Source: Granulicella sp. (GTDB lineage Bacteria; Acidobacteriota; Terriglobia; Terriglobales; Acidobacteriaceae). From it: DNA of 64,000 nt. This document shows, one piece after another, positions 1 to 8,752 of this stretch (position 1 is the stretch's first letter; each line of letters starts with the position of its first letter). Position numbers and translations under genes: made by a program. Below the pieces are notes generated by a model that made no database searches, had not been told where the DNA came from, and saw only the letters and a list, made by a program, of their open reading frames with translations. The DNA is taken from positions 1-64,000 of the forward strand of contig JANYLK010000048.1 in the NCBI GenBank assembly GCA_025357875.1. The letters run 5' to 3'.

Positions 1-37
1 CTTTGCACTGGAGCTCCCACCCTCCTGTCGCGATAAT

Positions 38-114
38 GGCGTTATGGTGTAACTGGTTAACACGTCGCCCTCTCAAGGCGAAGAGTCCGGGTTCGAGCCC
101 CGGTAACGCTACCA
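38..114 (+). tRNA. tRNA-Glu (anticodon CTC)
   Basis: A complete cloverleaf can be folded. The acceptor stem pairs 38-44 with 104-110, with a G:U pair at the first position. The D-stem is 47-50/60-63. The anticodon stem 65-69/77-81 closes a seven-base loop with CTC at 72-74. The T-stem 87-91/99-103 closes a TTCGAGC loop. A genome-encoded CCA follows at 112-114. The anticodon reads GAG codons, so this is the minor glutamate isoacceptor. It points toward the 3' end of the GH38 gene on the other strand. Confidence 0.95.
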
Positions 115-221
115 ACAACTTCATTCGAGCAGAGAGCCCGCTCAAACCCAGTGATTTGAAACTAGTTCGGCTCCAGACTCAATTTCGTCCTCTTCGTCTG
201 CAATGTTCAGTCGCTTTGGCA

Positions 222-3200
222 TCAGTGCGACCCACGATTCGAAGCAACAACGGGAAGCACATCATAGAGCGGACGTGCTGGCTTCACTTCTGGGTTCTCG
301 TCCGCAAGCGAAATGGCAAGTATGCGAACGCTTTCATTGTTCGGCAACTTAATGGTCTTTGCTCCGGGCGGTAGGTCGATCTCATACCCAAATAAATACG
401 AGTAGGCATAGTCGACATTCTTTCCCGCCGCATCGTGATGGTGACTGCAGTACCAAGCCAGGTCGGCCCGCTTGATGAAGCCAGGTTTAAGCCCCGTCAT
501 TTCGCCATAGTGATCGTGCGAAAGGTCGGTGGAACTCCACTGCCGGTCATCCCACTGGCCGATGAAGCCGCCCCAGTCCTGAATGTTCAGCTCGGTCTTC
601 TTGCCGTCAATTTCGAATGCCGCTTTCTGATCACCGTTGCCCGATGCCGCGAGTAAATAGACGCGATTGTAGTGACCTTCCGGAAGACTGACTGTTTGTC
701 CTCGTGCGGTCACTGCATTGGGCGTTCCACTCTTGAAGGAAGCCAATTGGAAGCGAACATCGTTGAATTGGATCTGCGCAGGCAGCATCTCTGCTGGCAG
801 CGCGTTGCCCTTGCCGTCAAACCCTACCGCCGTGCGGTCGCCGTCGCTACTGGCAGCTGCGACGTCATAGGAGAGAGTCACCGGGGTAGATCGCACCCCC
901 ACGGCTCCGGTCGCAGGCGGTGTCAGTTTTAGTGCGAAGGTGCGCGGCTGATAACCTCCAAATGATGTGACAAGTGCGCCTTGTGCCACAACTGCCGCTC
1001 CAACTGGCTGTTCCTGTCCGTTGACTTCGCGCGCGCTGGAGATCGGTGCGGCAAATGTTAGCTTCACATTGGACTGCGGTTTACCATCCAGTTCCACAAG
1101 GCGCACGATGACTTCATCGCTGAGCTCTGCTTTCTTGACTGCCAGAACCCGTATCCGAGGATTGCTAACCTTGAGTAGAGAGAACACCCGGCCCAGCGTG
1201 CCCTCGTGCTTCGACGTTGCGAAGGCGAAGAGCGGTGCGTTCAGGCGCAGTGCTTGCCAATCGGTCTGCGACGTGCGCCAGTCGGCTGAGTGGCCGGCGA
1301 GACCATAAACGAATTCATGGTGTCCGATATCCTGTGTAGCTTGATCCGCATAACCCCCCGCCACTCCCGGAGTGCGAAGGAGCGTAAGGCGCAGCGTATT
1401 GTCGGTAGGCTTATCCGATCCGTTCTTGCTGTCCGTCAGGATCGTCGCTCCATACTGGCCGCTCATATCCGTTAAATCGATCCACTGATGGGACGGTACT
1501 TCAAACTTCTTCGGCTGTGCAGTCGGCCGTTCGATGGTGCCGATGTCCCAGTTATAAGTCGCCATCACATTTGTTGCGGTGAGTGGGAAAGTCGCCTTGA
1601 GATTCGACTCCCGTGTCTTCCAATCGATCACGTTTCCGAACTCCACGCGCTTCCCGCCATCCCCGGCCAAGAGACTAATGGTTTGAACGAACTGCGAACC
1701 GGCGGTTTGCCGCGCGACTTCGATGCTTACACGTGCAGGACCGTCTTCGACGATGCGAATCTGTGCAGGGCCTGAGACGAATGCTTTGGGCGCCGCCTGC
1801 TCCTGCTCCCAATCCATATTCCAGGCCGGCCACTGTGCAGGATTGTCATAGGAAATCGCCAGGCGAGCGGGAGAGGATAGGAGTTCCCTGCCGTTCTCCT
1901 TATCGAAGATGCTCGAGACATCTCCATCCTGGTTTAGCCGAACGCGATAGTACGCATTCTCCAACTCATCCTTCAAAACTTTTAGAGGTGATGGAGGACC
2001 AGTCAAAGCGTCAACAGGCTGGACATCGTAGACGGCATATCCCACCGATGGCACGTTCGCCGCAAAGATGACCTTGCCCTTTGAGATCTGCGCCGGGACG
2101 CTCTTTCCATCCGGACCCGTGACGCGCACCGCCTTCGGCATCCCGTTGGCGAACTCCACGTTCGCTTCAACAATATCTTCGCGTGCAATATTGAGTGGGT
2201 TGAAGACAACCAGCGGCACTCCTTTGGTCTCGGTGTTTAGAGTTGCAGCCACTCCCTCGACTGCGTTATTGAGCACGCCCGCAAATTGATTTAAGGCGAT
2301 CACGTCGTCGTTCCACGCGAACTCGTAGGACCGGGGCGTCGCGGTCCCAGCCGCAAGATCATGGAAATGCGCGCCCATGGCGAGCGTCCACGCGTCGTTC
2401 AGTCGCTGCAGCGGATACGGCCGCGCACCTAACCATTGCGCCGCAATCGAAGACTTTTCCGCGGCATCGGCCAGCAGTTCTTCATGCCGTATCCAACGCT
2501 TCTGATACCCCTGCGATGTCAGAGAACCTGCGGAGTGATTGGTCAACTCCATTTCGCCTGTATAGCGAGGAAGCGTCGATGCTTCCGTGGGGGTGATGTC
2601 CAGGAACATCTGATCGGCGGTCGCGGAGATCACTTGCACCGGACCATCGCCAACTTTCATGGCAGGCGACTCGGGCTGGGATTGCTCGCGCGGAGTAGCT
2701 CGTCCCTGCACGGGCAGGCTCACGCTACCCTTCGTGACGATAGCCTCTAGTCGTTTGACGGATTCCTCACGCGGAGCGCCCCCAGTGTCCCCAGTGCCGT
2801 AATAGTGATAGTCCGCAAACAAGCCGCTGACTTTACCGTTGTGCTGTACGCGTGCGCCCCAGTCGCCCTGGAATCGCTGTAAATCTCCGTCCGCCTGCGC
2901 CTTGATCAGCGCAGTGCGTTCGCGACGCATGGTGCCTAACGCCTGGCTGTCCTTCTCATCGATTGGCTGACCGCTTTGCCTCGCGGTCTGCAATCTCCCT
3001 TGCACCTCACTAATTTTCTTGTCCAGGTCGACGAGCGCCGGAGTGGCGGCCTGCGCTACCAGCGGTTTGCTCAGATCGGTGTCGATGTTGCCGTTGTAGT
3101 CGCCTGGATTTAAACCGGCGATGACACTTTCCCCGTCCGGACCAACCCAAACCCCTACGTTGAAGGGCGTCCCTTCCGGTGTCCGCTCCAGAGACTGCAC

Positions 3201-3779
3201 ACCTCCCCCGTCGGCCGATGAACCCCAAACTAGTTTCTGCGTCGAAAAGCCCTTAACACCAGAGTGCGCCAGGATAGTCGGCAAGGAAGACGGGAATCCA
3301 AAGCAATCCGGCAACATGTACTCAGCGCTCGCTTTGCCAAACTCGGCGCGGAACCAATTGTTCCCATAAAGGACCTGCCGGATTATGCCCTCCGCGCTGG
3401 GCGCATTCACGTCACCCTCTTCCACCGAAGAGCCTGCGGGAAACCACCGTCCGTCATCCACGTATTTCTTCAACTTCGCAAAGTCAGCAGGAAAGTATTC
3501 CTTCATAAGCCGGTAGCGGTTGGAGCCACTGAAATTGAAGGTATAGTGCGGATACTTTTCAAATAACTTGAAGTTATCTTGCATGGTCTTGCGAAGGTAT
3601 TCGTCAATGACCTGCGGATACTCCCAGCGCCATTCGGTGTCCAAATGTGCGTAGCCAACCACGTAGAGGGTGGGTTGCTTGCTGAGGTCAGGCTTTTGCG
3701 TGGTCTGTGATCGTATTACCGCAGGCGAGGCAACAGCGAGCAGCAGCGCCGCACTTAAAACAATTCCAAACTTTGGCAT
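222..3779 (-). CDS. secreted GH38 family alpha-mannosidase
   Basis: Likely a glycoside hydrolase family 38 retaining alpha-mannosidase acting on alpha-mannosides outside the cytoplasm. The N-terminus is a signal peptide (MPKFGIVLSAALLLAVASPA). The HLDTEW motif at about residues 45-50 matches the Zn-binding His-x-Asp of GH38 (HNDPGW in eukaryotic members). PDCFGF near residue 158 carries the expected nucleophile/zinc Asp. AHFHDLAAG further on matches the late zinc His motif. At 1185 residues it is long for the family, with beta-rich C-terminal domains. An upstream TTG at 3791 is possible, but the ATG at 3779 has a GGAGAG ribosome site directly before it, so I prefer it. No partner gene is co-directional; it stands alone with tRNA-Glu at its 3' side. 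Family call is strong, substrate linkage is inferred. Confidence 0.9.
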   Translation of the reverse strand: MPKFGIVLSAALLLAVASPAVIRSQTTQKPDLSKQPTLYVVGYAHLDTEWRWEYPQVIDEYLRKTMQDNFKLFEKYPHYTFNFSGSNRYRLMKEYFPADFAKLKKYVDDGRWFPAGSSVEEGDVNAPSAEGIIRQVLYGNNWFRAEFGKASAEYMLPDCFGFPSSLPTILAHSGVKGFSTQKLVWGSSADGGGVQSLERTPEGTPFNVGVWVGPDGESVIAGLNPGDYNGNIDTDLSKPLVAQAATPALVDLDKKISEVQGRLQTARQSGQPIDEKDSQALGTMRRERTALIKAQADGDLQRFQGDWGARVQHNGKVSGLFADYHYYGTGDTGGAPREESVKRLEAIVTKGSVSLPVQGRATPREQSQPESPAMKVGDGPVQVISATADQMFLDITPTEASTLPRYTGEMELTNHSAGSLTSQGYQKRWIRHEELLADAAEKSSIAAQWLGARPYPLQRLNDAWTLAMGAHFHDLAAGTATPRSYEFAWNDDVIALNQFAGVLNNAVEGVAATLNTETKGVPLVVFNPLNIAREDIVEANVEFANGMPKAVRVTGPDGKSVPAQISKGKVIFAANVPSVGYAVYDVQPVDALTGPPSPLKVLKDELENAYYRVRLNQDGDVSSIFDKENGRELLSSPARLAISYDNPAQWPAWNMDWEQEQAAPKAFVSGPAQIRIVEDGPARVSIEVARQTAGSQFVQTISLLAGDGGKRVEFGNVIDWKTRESNLKATFPLTATNVMATYNWDIGTIERPTAQPKKFEVPSHQWIDLTDMSGQYGATILTDSKNGSDKPTDNTLRLTLLRTPGVAGGYADQATQDIGHHEFVYGLAGHSADWRTSQTDWQALRLNAPLFAFATSKHEGTLGRVFSLLKVSNPRIRVLAVKKAELSDEVIVRLVELDGKPQSNVKLTFAAPISSAREVNGQEQPVGAAVVAQGALVTSFGGYQPRTFALKLTPPATGAVGVRSTPVTLSYDVAAASSDGDRTAVGFDGKGNALPAEMLPAQIQFNDVRFQLASFKSGTPNAVTARGQTVSLPEGHYNRVYLLAASGNGDQKAAFEIDGKKTELNIQDWGGFIGQWDDRQWSSTDLSHDHYGEMTGLKPGFIKRADLAWYCSHHHDAAGKNVDYAYSYLFGYEIDLPPGAKTIKLPNNESVRILAISLADENPEVKPARPLYDVLPVVASNRGSH

Positions 3780-3974
3780 CACACTCTCCAATGCGAAGAT
3801 CCTAGATCCGAGCGATCCTGCGGCTACTTCACTATAGACAATTATGTTAAGGATCGGACTTGATTGTTCTCACGCGGGCTAGGCTTTGTACTATTGAGTC
3901 ACTTCGGCGTGAACGAGGCGTTTCCGCCCCAAGCCTAATCTTCAATCTTGTTTCTAGTTATTGCGAAAGTTCAT

Positions 3975-4982
3975 ATGCAAAGAACGATCAGAGATGCCCC
4001 ATACAAAATCAATTCGGGCGACCACACTCGGCGACTCCTGTTCCCAGTCAGGAGTTGTGGTCAGGCAATCCTTAAATTGACGAAGGCGCTGACGGAATGC
4101 CAGGATGATCCACAGCCGGACCATGTCCGCTCCCTGCGAAGGGCATCACGACACCTGCAAGCACAGTTCACGCTTCTCCACTTGCTCCAGGACCAACTCA
4201 CGCCAGTTTGCATGAATCGCATAAGGAAACCGCTGAAGCGGGTTGGGCGTGCGGCGGGTAGGGTTCGGGATCTGGATGCTCAAGCAGTGCTGGTTGCAAC
4301 TCACGCTTCACAAGAGCTAACAGCCAACCCTGATTATCATCAGACGGCCATAGCCAAGGAGGCAGCTCGCCTGAGTAAACGCCTGTCTAAACGCAGGAAC
4401 GCGGAGGCGCTGAAATTGATTCGGGTTCTAACTAATAAGGGGGAGGATTTGACAAAGGTCCTGCGGGATGCGGACGACGCCATGCAAAACTTCGAAGACC
4501 ACAGCTTCACCGCGGAAGGCCTGAATATTCGAATACAAAAGTGGCTTCGTGCAACTGTGCTTCGTCTTTACGAACCACAAGGTAAATTTTCGCCGCGCCC
4601 TCCCCGAATCGGAGGAAAAAAAACGGAACGCATGGACTTGCTCGTGGTGGAAAGACTTCATGAGCTGCGGAAAGTTGCGAAAACAGCCAGATACATGGTC
4701 GAGGTCCTCTCCTCCAATACCGCTGGAATCAAGCAACTGATCTCAGAGCTAAAAACCATTCAAAAATCCGGCGGGGAGTGGCACGACTGGCTCCTGCTCG
4801 AGCGCATAGCTGCTAAACACTCCAGCGAACGAACTGCGTTGGCGAAACAATACGCAAAAAACCGAGACGCCGCTCTGGCCGACTACGTCAAGATCCTTGA
4901 GCGTCAAGGCTGGCTCCAGTCTGCGATTCGATCTCGCGCATCAGGCTCGCGCATTGAACCAAAGGCCGTGAAATCCAGATGA
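3975..4982 (+). CDS. CHAD domain-containing protein
   Basis: CHAD proteins are helical, His/Lys-rich proteins that bind inorganic polyphosphate and often localise to polyphosphate granules. The family signature is visible: a conserved basic helix (VRSLRRASRHLQAQF) near residue 50 and the GRAAGRVRDLDAQ motif near residues 92-104. Many Arg/Lys residues follow through a second helical half that ends in a strongly basic tail. No CYTH domain is fused, unlike many CHAD proteins. I chose the ATG at 3975; a TTG at 3948 would add nine residues. The reading frame stays open for about 75 codons beyond its stop (see findings). It lies upstream of a small hypothetical gene and the trehalose genes, but a 330-bp gap makes an operon unlikely. 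Confidence 0.75.
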   Translation: MQRTIRDAPYKINSGDHTRRLLFPVRSCGQAILKLTKALTECQDDPQPDHVRSLRRASRHLQAQFTLLHLLQDQLTPVCMNRIRKPLKRVGRAAGRVRDLDAQAVLVATHASQELTANPDYHQTAIAKEAARLSKRLSKRRNAEALKLIRVLTNKGEDLTKVLRDADDAMQNFEDHSFTAEGLNIRIQKWLRATVLRLYEPQGKFSPRPPRIGGKKTERMDLLVVERLHELRKVAKTARYMVEVLSSNTAGIKQLISELKTIQKSGGEWHDWLLLERIAAKHSSERTALAKQYAKNRDAALADYVKILERQGWLQSAIRSRASGSRIEPKAVKSR

Positions 4983-5312
4983 GAAGCCACGAAAAAACTC
5001 TCGAGTTGGAAGTTTCTTCCTGACCGCGATACCGCCGAGCTTCTCAAACGCCCACACATCCTGTTCATTATCAGTAAATTTTGCGGAACAAGCAGAAAGG
5101 ATAGAGACTTGCTTAGGCAATTTGAGATAGGAGTATTTGAGATAGGTGTTTTCGACGAAGACAAAAACATTACGGTGGGACGTGCGCGCATTGTCACATT
5201 CACGGCGTAGGCTGATGGTCAAGATGGGTTGCCCTCGACTCGGACGGCGAGCAGTTTGCCCAGCCTACAAACAACAACCGTGCTGCCCGAATGAATAAGG
5301 GGAGGATGCGCG
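4983..5312. other. intergenic region with a 15-bp tandem duplication
   Basis: No convincing gene begins here. The CHAD reading frame remains open past its TGA up to about 5209. Within it lies a tandem 15-bp duplication (5121-5135 and 5136-5150, TTTGAGATAGG-type units) that would encode a repeated FEIGV peptide. Minus-strand open frames at 4904-5222 overlap the CHAD 3' end and look like shadows. A GGGGAGG ribosome site at about 5299-5305 belongs to the next gene. Confidence 0.5.
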
Positions 5313-5597
5313 ATGCTAGAAATAATTGAGTCCAACAAATTTCAACTTGAACCTTGGCATGATGCCGCTGGGCTCCACGTCGCTGTCAACGTTGAGAACT
5401 ATGATGGCTCGTGGTCCGTTGCTCCGAATAGCCCAGTTCTCTTCGAGCGCGTCGCCTATCAACTTGAGCATCTCCTGGGAAAATCCGTCGAAAATGTAAG
5501 ACAGATTGAGGCGGAGCTTAATGCGGGTCGGTGGGTTCTTGTTGACGGCCACTGTGCCCGAGAACGACTGATCAACGCGGGGTTTGTTGAACAATAG
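5313..5597 (+). CDS. small hypothetical protein (94 aa)
   Basis: I do not recognise a family. The start is well supported: GGGGAGG sits seven bases before the ATG. The product is acidic and soluble, without signal peptide or membrane segment. It has a conserved-looking mixed alpha/beta pattern (VAVNVENYDGSWSV, then FERVAYQLEHLLGKSVENVRQIEAEL). It precedes the trehalose phosphatase gene by about 80 bases on the same strand, so co-transcription is possible. Function unknown. Confidence 0.6.
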   Translation: MLEIIESNKFQLEPWHDAAGLHVAVNVENYDGSWSVAPNSPVLFERVAYQLEHLLGKSVENVRQIEAELNAGRWVLVDGHCARERLINAGFVEQ

Positions 5598-5678
5598 GCT
5601 GTGCTCGCCAGCTTCTCCGCCAATCCGACAATCACCGGTCCTTCTCGGCAAGATCTATCATAGAGATGGTCTCTGTGA

Positions 5679-6425
5679 ATGTTGGGTCTGACAAATATGA
5701 ATTTTTCCTGCTTGGCTACTGACTACGACGGCACGCTCGCGGAGGATGGCAACGTCGCCAAACCCACGATCAAAGCTCTTGAGGCATTTCGCCGTTCCAG
5801 TCGAAACATTATTCTTGTAACCGGACGCGAACTCCCGCAACTTCTTGAGATATTTGATCGTACCGACCTCTTCGACTGGATAGTTGCAGAGAACGGCGCG
5901 CTCCTTTATCATCCAGCCACCCGCCGAAAACTTCTTTTGACGGAGTCGGTCCCACTTCATTTTGTCGAAGAGTTGCGAAGTCGTGGTGTTTCGCCTATCT
6001 CAACTGGAGATGCCATTGTGGCAACCTGGAGGCCGCACGAGAACACTGTTCTTGAGGTGATTCAACAGCTCGGCCTCGAACGCAAGATTACTTTCAACAA
6101 AGATGCGGTGATGGTCTTGCCCGTCGGTGTGGATAAAGCCAGCGGCTTAGGTGCAGTTCTGAAGGAAATGACCATCCAATGGAAGAACGTTGTCGGTATC
6201 GGAGACGCCGAAAACGACCTCGTGTTTCTTCACAGGTGCCGACGTTCCGTGGCCGTTTCCAACGCAATCGATTCTGTCAAAGCGCAGGTGGATTTCACGA
6301 CTCGTGCCGCCCGCGGCGAGGGAGTAGTTCAACTAATCAATGAAATTCTAAAAGACGATTTACAATCGCGCTACCCGATCCAGTGCGAAGGATCAGTAGT
6401 TATCCCCTCCAACCCAAGATCTTAG
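5679..6425 (+). CDS. otsB: HAD-IIB phosphatase, probable trehalose-6-phosphate phosphatase
   Basis: HAD superfamily hydrolase of the sucrose/trehalose-phosphatase (Cof-like, IIB) type. All four HAD motifs are visible: DYDGT (nucleophile Asp at about residue 15), the Thr of ILVTGRE, the Lys of GVDKASGL, and the acidic GIGDAENDLVF. Length (248 residues) fits. The gene ends eight bases before the trehalose-6-phosphate synthase start and is co-directional, so OtsB function (trehalose-6-P to trehalose) is the natural inference. By sequence alone a sucrose- or mannosyl-phosphatase-like activity cannot be excluded. An alternative ATG at 5697 would shorten it by six residues; neither start has a strong ribosome site. 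Confidence 0.75.
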   Translation: MLGLTNMNFSCLATDYDGTLAEDGNVAKPTIKALEAFRRSSRNIILVTGRELPQLLEIFDRTDLFDWIVAENGALLYHPATRRKLLLTESVPLHFVEELRSRGVSPISTGDAIVATWRPHENTVLEVIQQLGLERKITFNKDAVMVLPVGVDKASGLGAVLKEMTIQWKNVVGIGDAENDLVFLHRCRRSVAVSNAIDSVKAQVDFTTRAARGEGVVQLINEILKDDLQSRYPIQCEGSVVIPSNPRS

Positions 6426-6433
6426 GCGACCCG

Positions 6434-8728
6434 ATGCGAATTTTGAGCTGGCGATTGATTCTCGCGCTGACCATAGGATTGTCGCTCGTCTCGCTCGCCT
6501 CGTCCTGGTATGAGATTCGCGCACAGAGAAATGCACTCCGTCGCGACCTCGACTCCAAAGCTGAAACCGTCAGCGACAATCTCGCTGCAACGGCTGAGTT
6601 CTATCTCGCGAACGGTAACCACGATGGCCTTCAGAAATTAGTCGAACTCTCCGGCAAGAGGGATCACCTCGTAGGACTCGGAATCTATGGACGCGATGAC
6701 TCTGCACTCGCCCTGACGCCCGGACTGAATGGTTCACTCCCGGTTCTCACTCAGTTATTGAAGAATGCCATGCAGGACAATCGCGACATAAGCATCTTCA
6801 CTGAACTGAGATTCAAGCGCGTTCACCTGCTTGCCGCCCCACTGCAAGCAAACAATAAAACGGTCATCGGCGCGCTGCTCGTAGTGCACGATAGCGGTTA
6901 CATCGATACTGAGACATTCCGCATATGGGGCCATCTGTTCCTCCGTATGGCGATTCAAGTGCTGGTGATTGTAACGATCACTCTGCTGATTATTCGATGG
7001 AGTCTAACCGGGCCTGTGGCCCGTGTCGCCGTGTGGATGAGAGCCCTACGAACAGGACAGGATGCCGTTCCCCCTTCCGCGACCGATCTGGATTTTCTCT
7101 TGCCACTCGCCCGCGAGGTCGGGCCCCTGGCGGAAAGCATGCAGCGTGCACGCTCTGCAGCAGAAACCGAAGCAGGATTGCGCAATGCCAACGAATCCCA
7201 ATGGACAGCTCAGAGACTGGCTGACCATGTCCGCAATAGGCTGGGCAAAAGCAACCTCTTTGTAGTTTCGAACCGTGAGCCCTACATTCACGCCCGCCGT
7301 GATAACACAGTTGCCGTTACCGTTCCCGCCAGCGGTCTCGTCACCGCCCTCGAACCAATTCTTTGCGCATGCAATGGGACTTGGATTGCCCACGGCAGTG
7401 GCGACGCAGATGCGGAAACGGTCGACGCCCACGATCACCTCAAGGTCCCCCCAGAAGATCCCCGCTACACCCTGAGACGCGTTTGGTTGAGCCGTGAGCA
7501 GGAAGAAGGTTACTACTACGGGTTCGCCAATGAGGGCCTGTGGCCGCTCTGCCACATAGCCCACACCCGCCCCATCTTTCGCGCCTCGGATTGGGAACAC
7601 TACTACGCCGTCAACCGAAAATTCGCCGACGCCCTCATTCAAGAGATCGGCAGCGAAGAAAATCCCGTCGTTCTCATTCAGGACTACCATTTTGCGCTGC
7701 TTCCGCGCATGTTGAAGGATCGAATCCCCAACGCTCGCGTGGCGATCTTCTGGCACATCCCCTGGCCCACACCCGAGGCATTTGAAATTTGCCCCTGGCA
7801 ACGGGAATTGCTCGATGGCCTCCTAGGCGCGGATCTCATCGGCTTCCATGTGCGCGCTCACTGCAACAATTTTCTCAACACCGTAGACCGCATACTCGAG
7901 TCGCGCGTGGATTGGGAACACTTCTCCGTCAAGCGCAACAATCACTTCACCTCCGTGCTCCCGTTCCCAATCAGCGTGGAATTACCGTGCGATATTCCGG
8001 AAGCTCGAAGCAACTTATCAGCTCAAGAAGAACGCAGTCTGCTGTTCGCCGAGTTAGGAATCGAAGCAACATTCCTCGGTATCGGTATTGATCGCGTCGA
8101 CTACACCAAGGGCATCATCGAGCGATTCCAAGCAGTCGAATCTTTTCTTGAAAGATACCCAGGCTACCAAGGCAAATTCACATTCATCCAGATCGGCGCT
8201 CCTAGCCGTACCCACATCAAGCGATATGCCGATTTTCAGTCCGAGGTCGAGGCCGAAGCCAACCGCATCAATGCGCGCTTCAGATACGGCAGGTGGAAAC
8301 CAATCGTATTCCTCAACCGCCAGCACGACCGCCATCAGTTGGAGCACTACTACCGAGCTGCCCACATCTGCATGGTCACGTCACTGCACGATGGAATGAA
8401 TCTTGTGGCCAAGGAATACATCGCTGCCAGGCAAGACGAGCACGGCGTACTTATTCTCAGCCGCTTCACCGGCGCTGCGCGTGAACTGCATGATGCCATC
8501 ATCGTCAACCCGTATGACGTCAGCGCTACTGGCGAATCAATCGCCGAGGCACTCAAGATGGATCCGAGCGAAATCGTCGAACGTATGCGCCGCATGCGGC
8601 GATCGGTCAAGGAACACAATATCTACTGGTGGGCCGCCAGTCTCATCGGAGCACTCTGCGAGCTTCGCCTCGATTCCATCGGAGACGCCAAATCCACCGC
8701 GCCGGAACGCGTTCTAGTAGTGAAATAG
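6434..8728 (+). CDS. otsA: membrane-anchored sensor/HAMP-trehalose-6-phosphate synthase fusion
   Basis: A GT20 trehalose-6-phosphate synthase is fused to an N-terminal signalling-type module. Order: transmembrane helix at about residues 3-25; an extracytoplasmic segment of about 145 residues, shaped like small ligand-sensing domains; a second transmembrane helix (IQVLVIVTITLLIIRW); a HAMP-like linker starting GPVARVAVWMRALRTG; then the GT20 domain from about residue 275 to the end. GT20 features include FVVSNREPYIH, GIDRVDYTKGI, SLHDGMNLVAKEYIA and LSRFTGAARELHDA. Reaction: UDP-glucose plus glucose-6-phosphate to trehalose-6-phosphate. The ATG at 6434 is chosen over upstream in-frame codons overlapping the phosphatase. 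The fusion implies that catalysis may respond to an envelope or osmotic signal; that is inference. Confidence 0.85.
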   Translation: MRILSWRLILALTIGLSLVSLASSWYEIRAQRNALRRDLDSKAETVSDNLAATAEFYLANGNHDGLQKLVELSGKRDHLVGLGIYGRDDSALALTPGLNGSLPVLTQLLKNAMQDNRDISIFTELRFKRVHLLAAPLQANNKTVIGALLVVHDSGYIDTETFRIWGHLFLRMAIQVLVIVTITLLIIRWSLTGPVARVAVWMRALRTGQDAVPPSATDLDFLLPLAREVGPLAESMQRARSAAETEAGLRNANESQWTAQRLADHVRNRLGKSNLFVVSNREPYIHARRDNTVAVTVPASGLVTALEPILCACNGTWIAHGSGDADAETVDAHDHLKVPPEDPRYTLRRVWLSREQEEGYYYGFANEGLWPLCHIAHTRPIFRASDWEHYYAVNRKFADALIQEIGSEENPVVLIQDYHFALLPRMLKDRIPNARVAIFWHIPWPTPEAFEICPWQRELLDGLLGADLIGFHVRAHCNNFLNTVDRILESRVDWEHFSVKRNNHFTSVLPFPISVELPCDIPEARSNLSAQEERSLLFAELGIEATFLGIGIDRVDYTKGIIERFQAVESFLERYPGYQGKFTFIQIGAPSRTHIKRYADFQSEVEAEANRINARFRYGRWKPIVFLNRQHDRHQLEHYYRAAHICMVTSLHDGMNLVAKEYIAARQDEHGVLILSRFTGAARELHDAIIVNPYDVSATGESIAEALKMDPSEIVERMRRMRRSVKEHNIYWWAASLIGALCELRLDSIGDAKSTAPERVLVVK

Positions 8729-8752
8729 TGGAGGCATGCCTCACCGTTGCAG

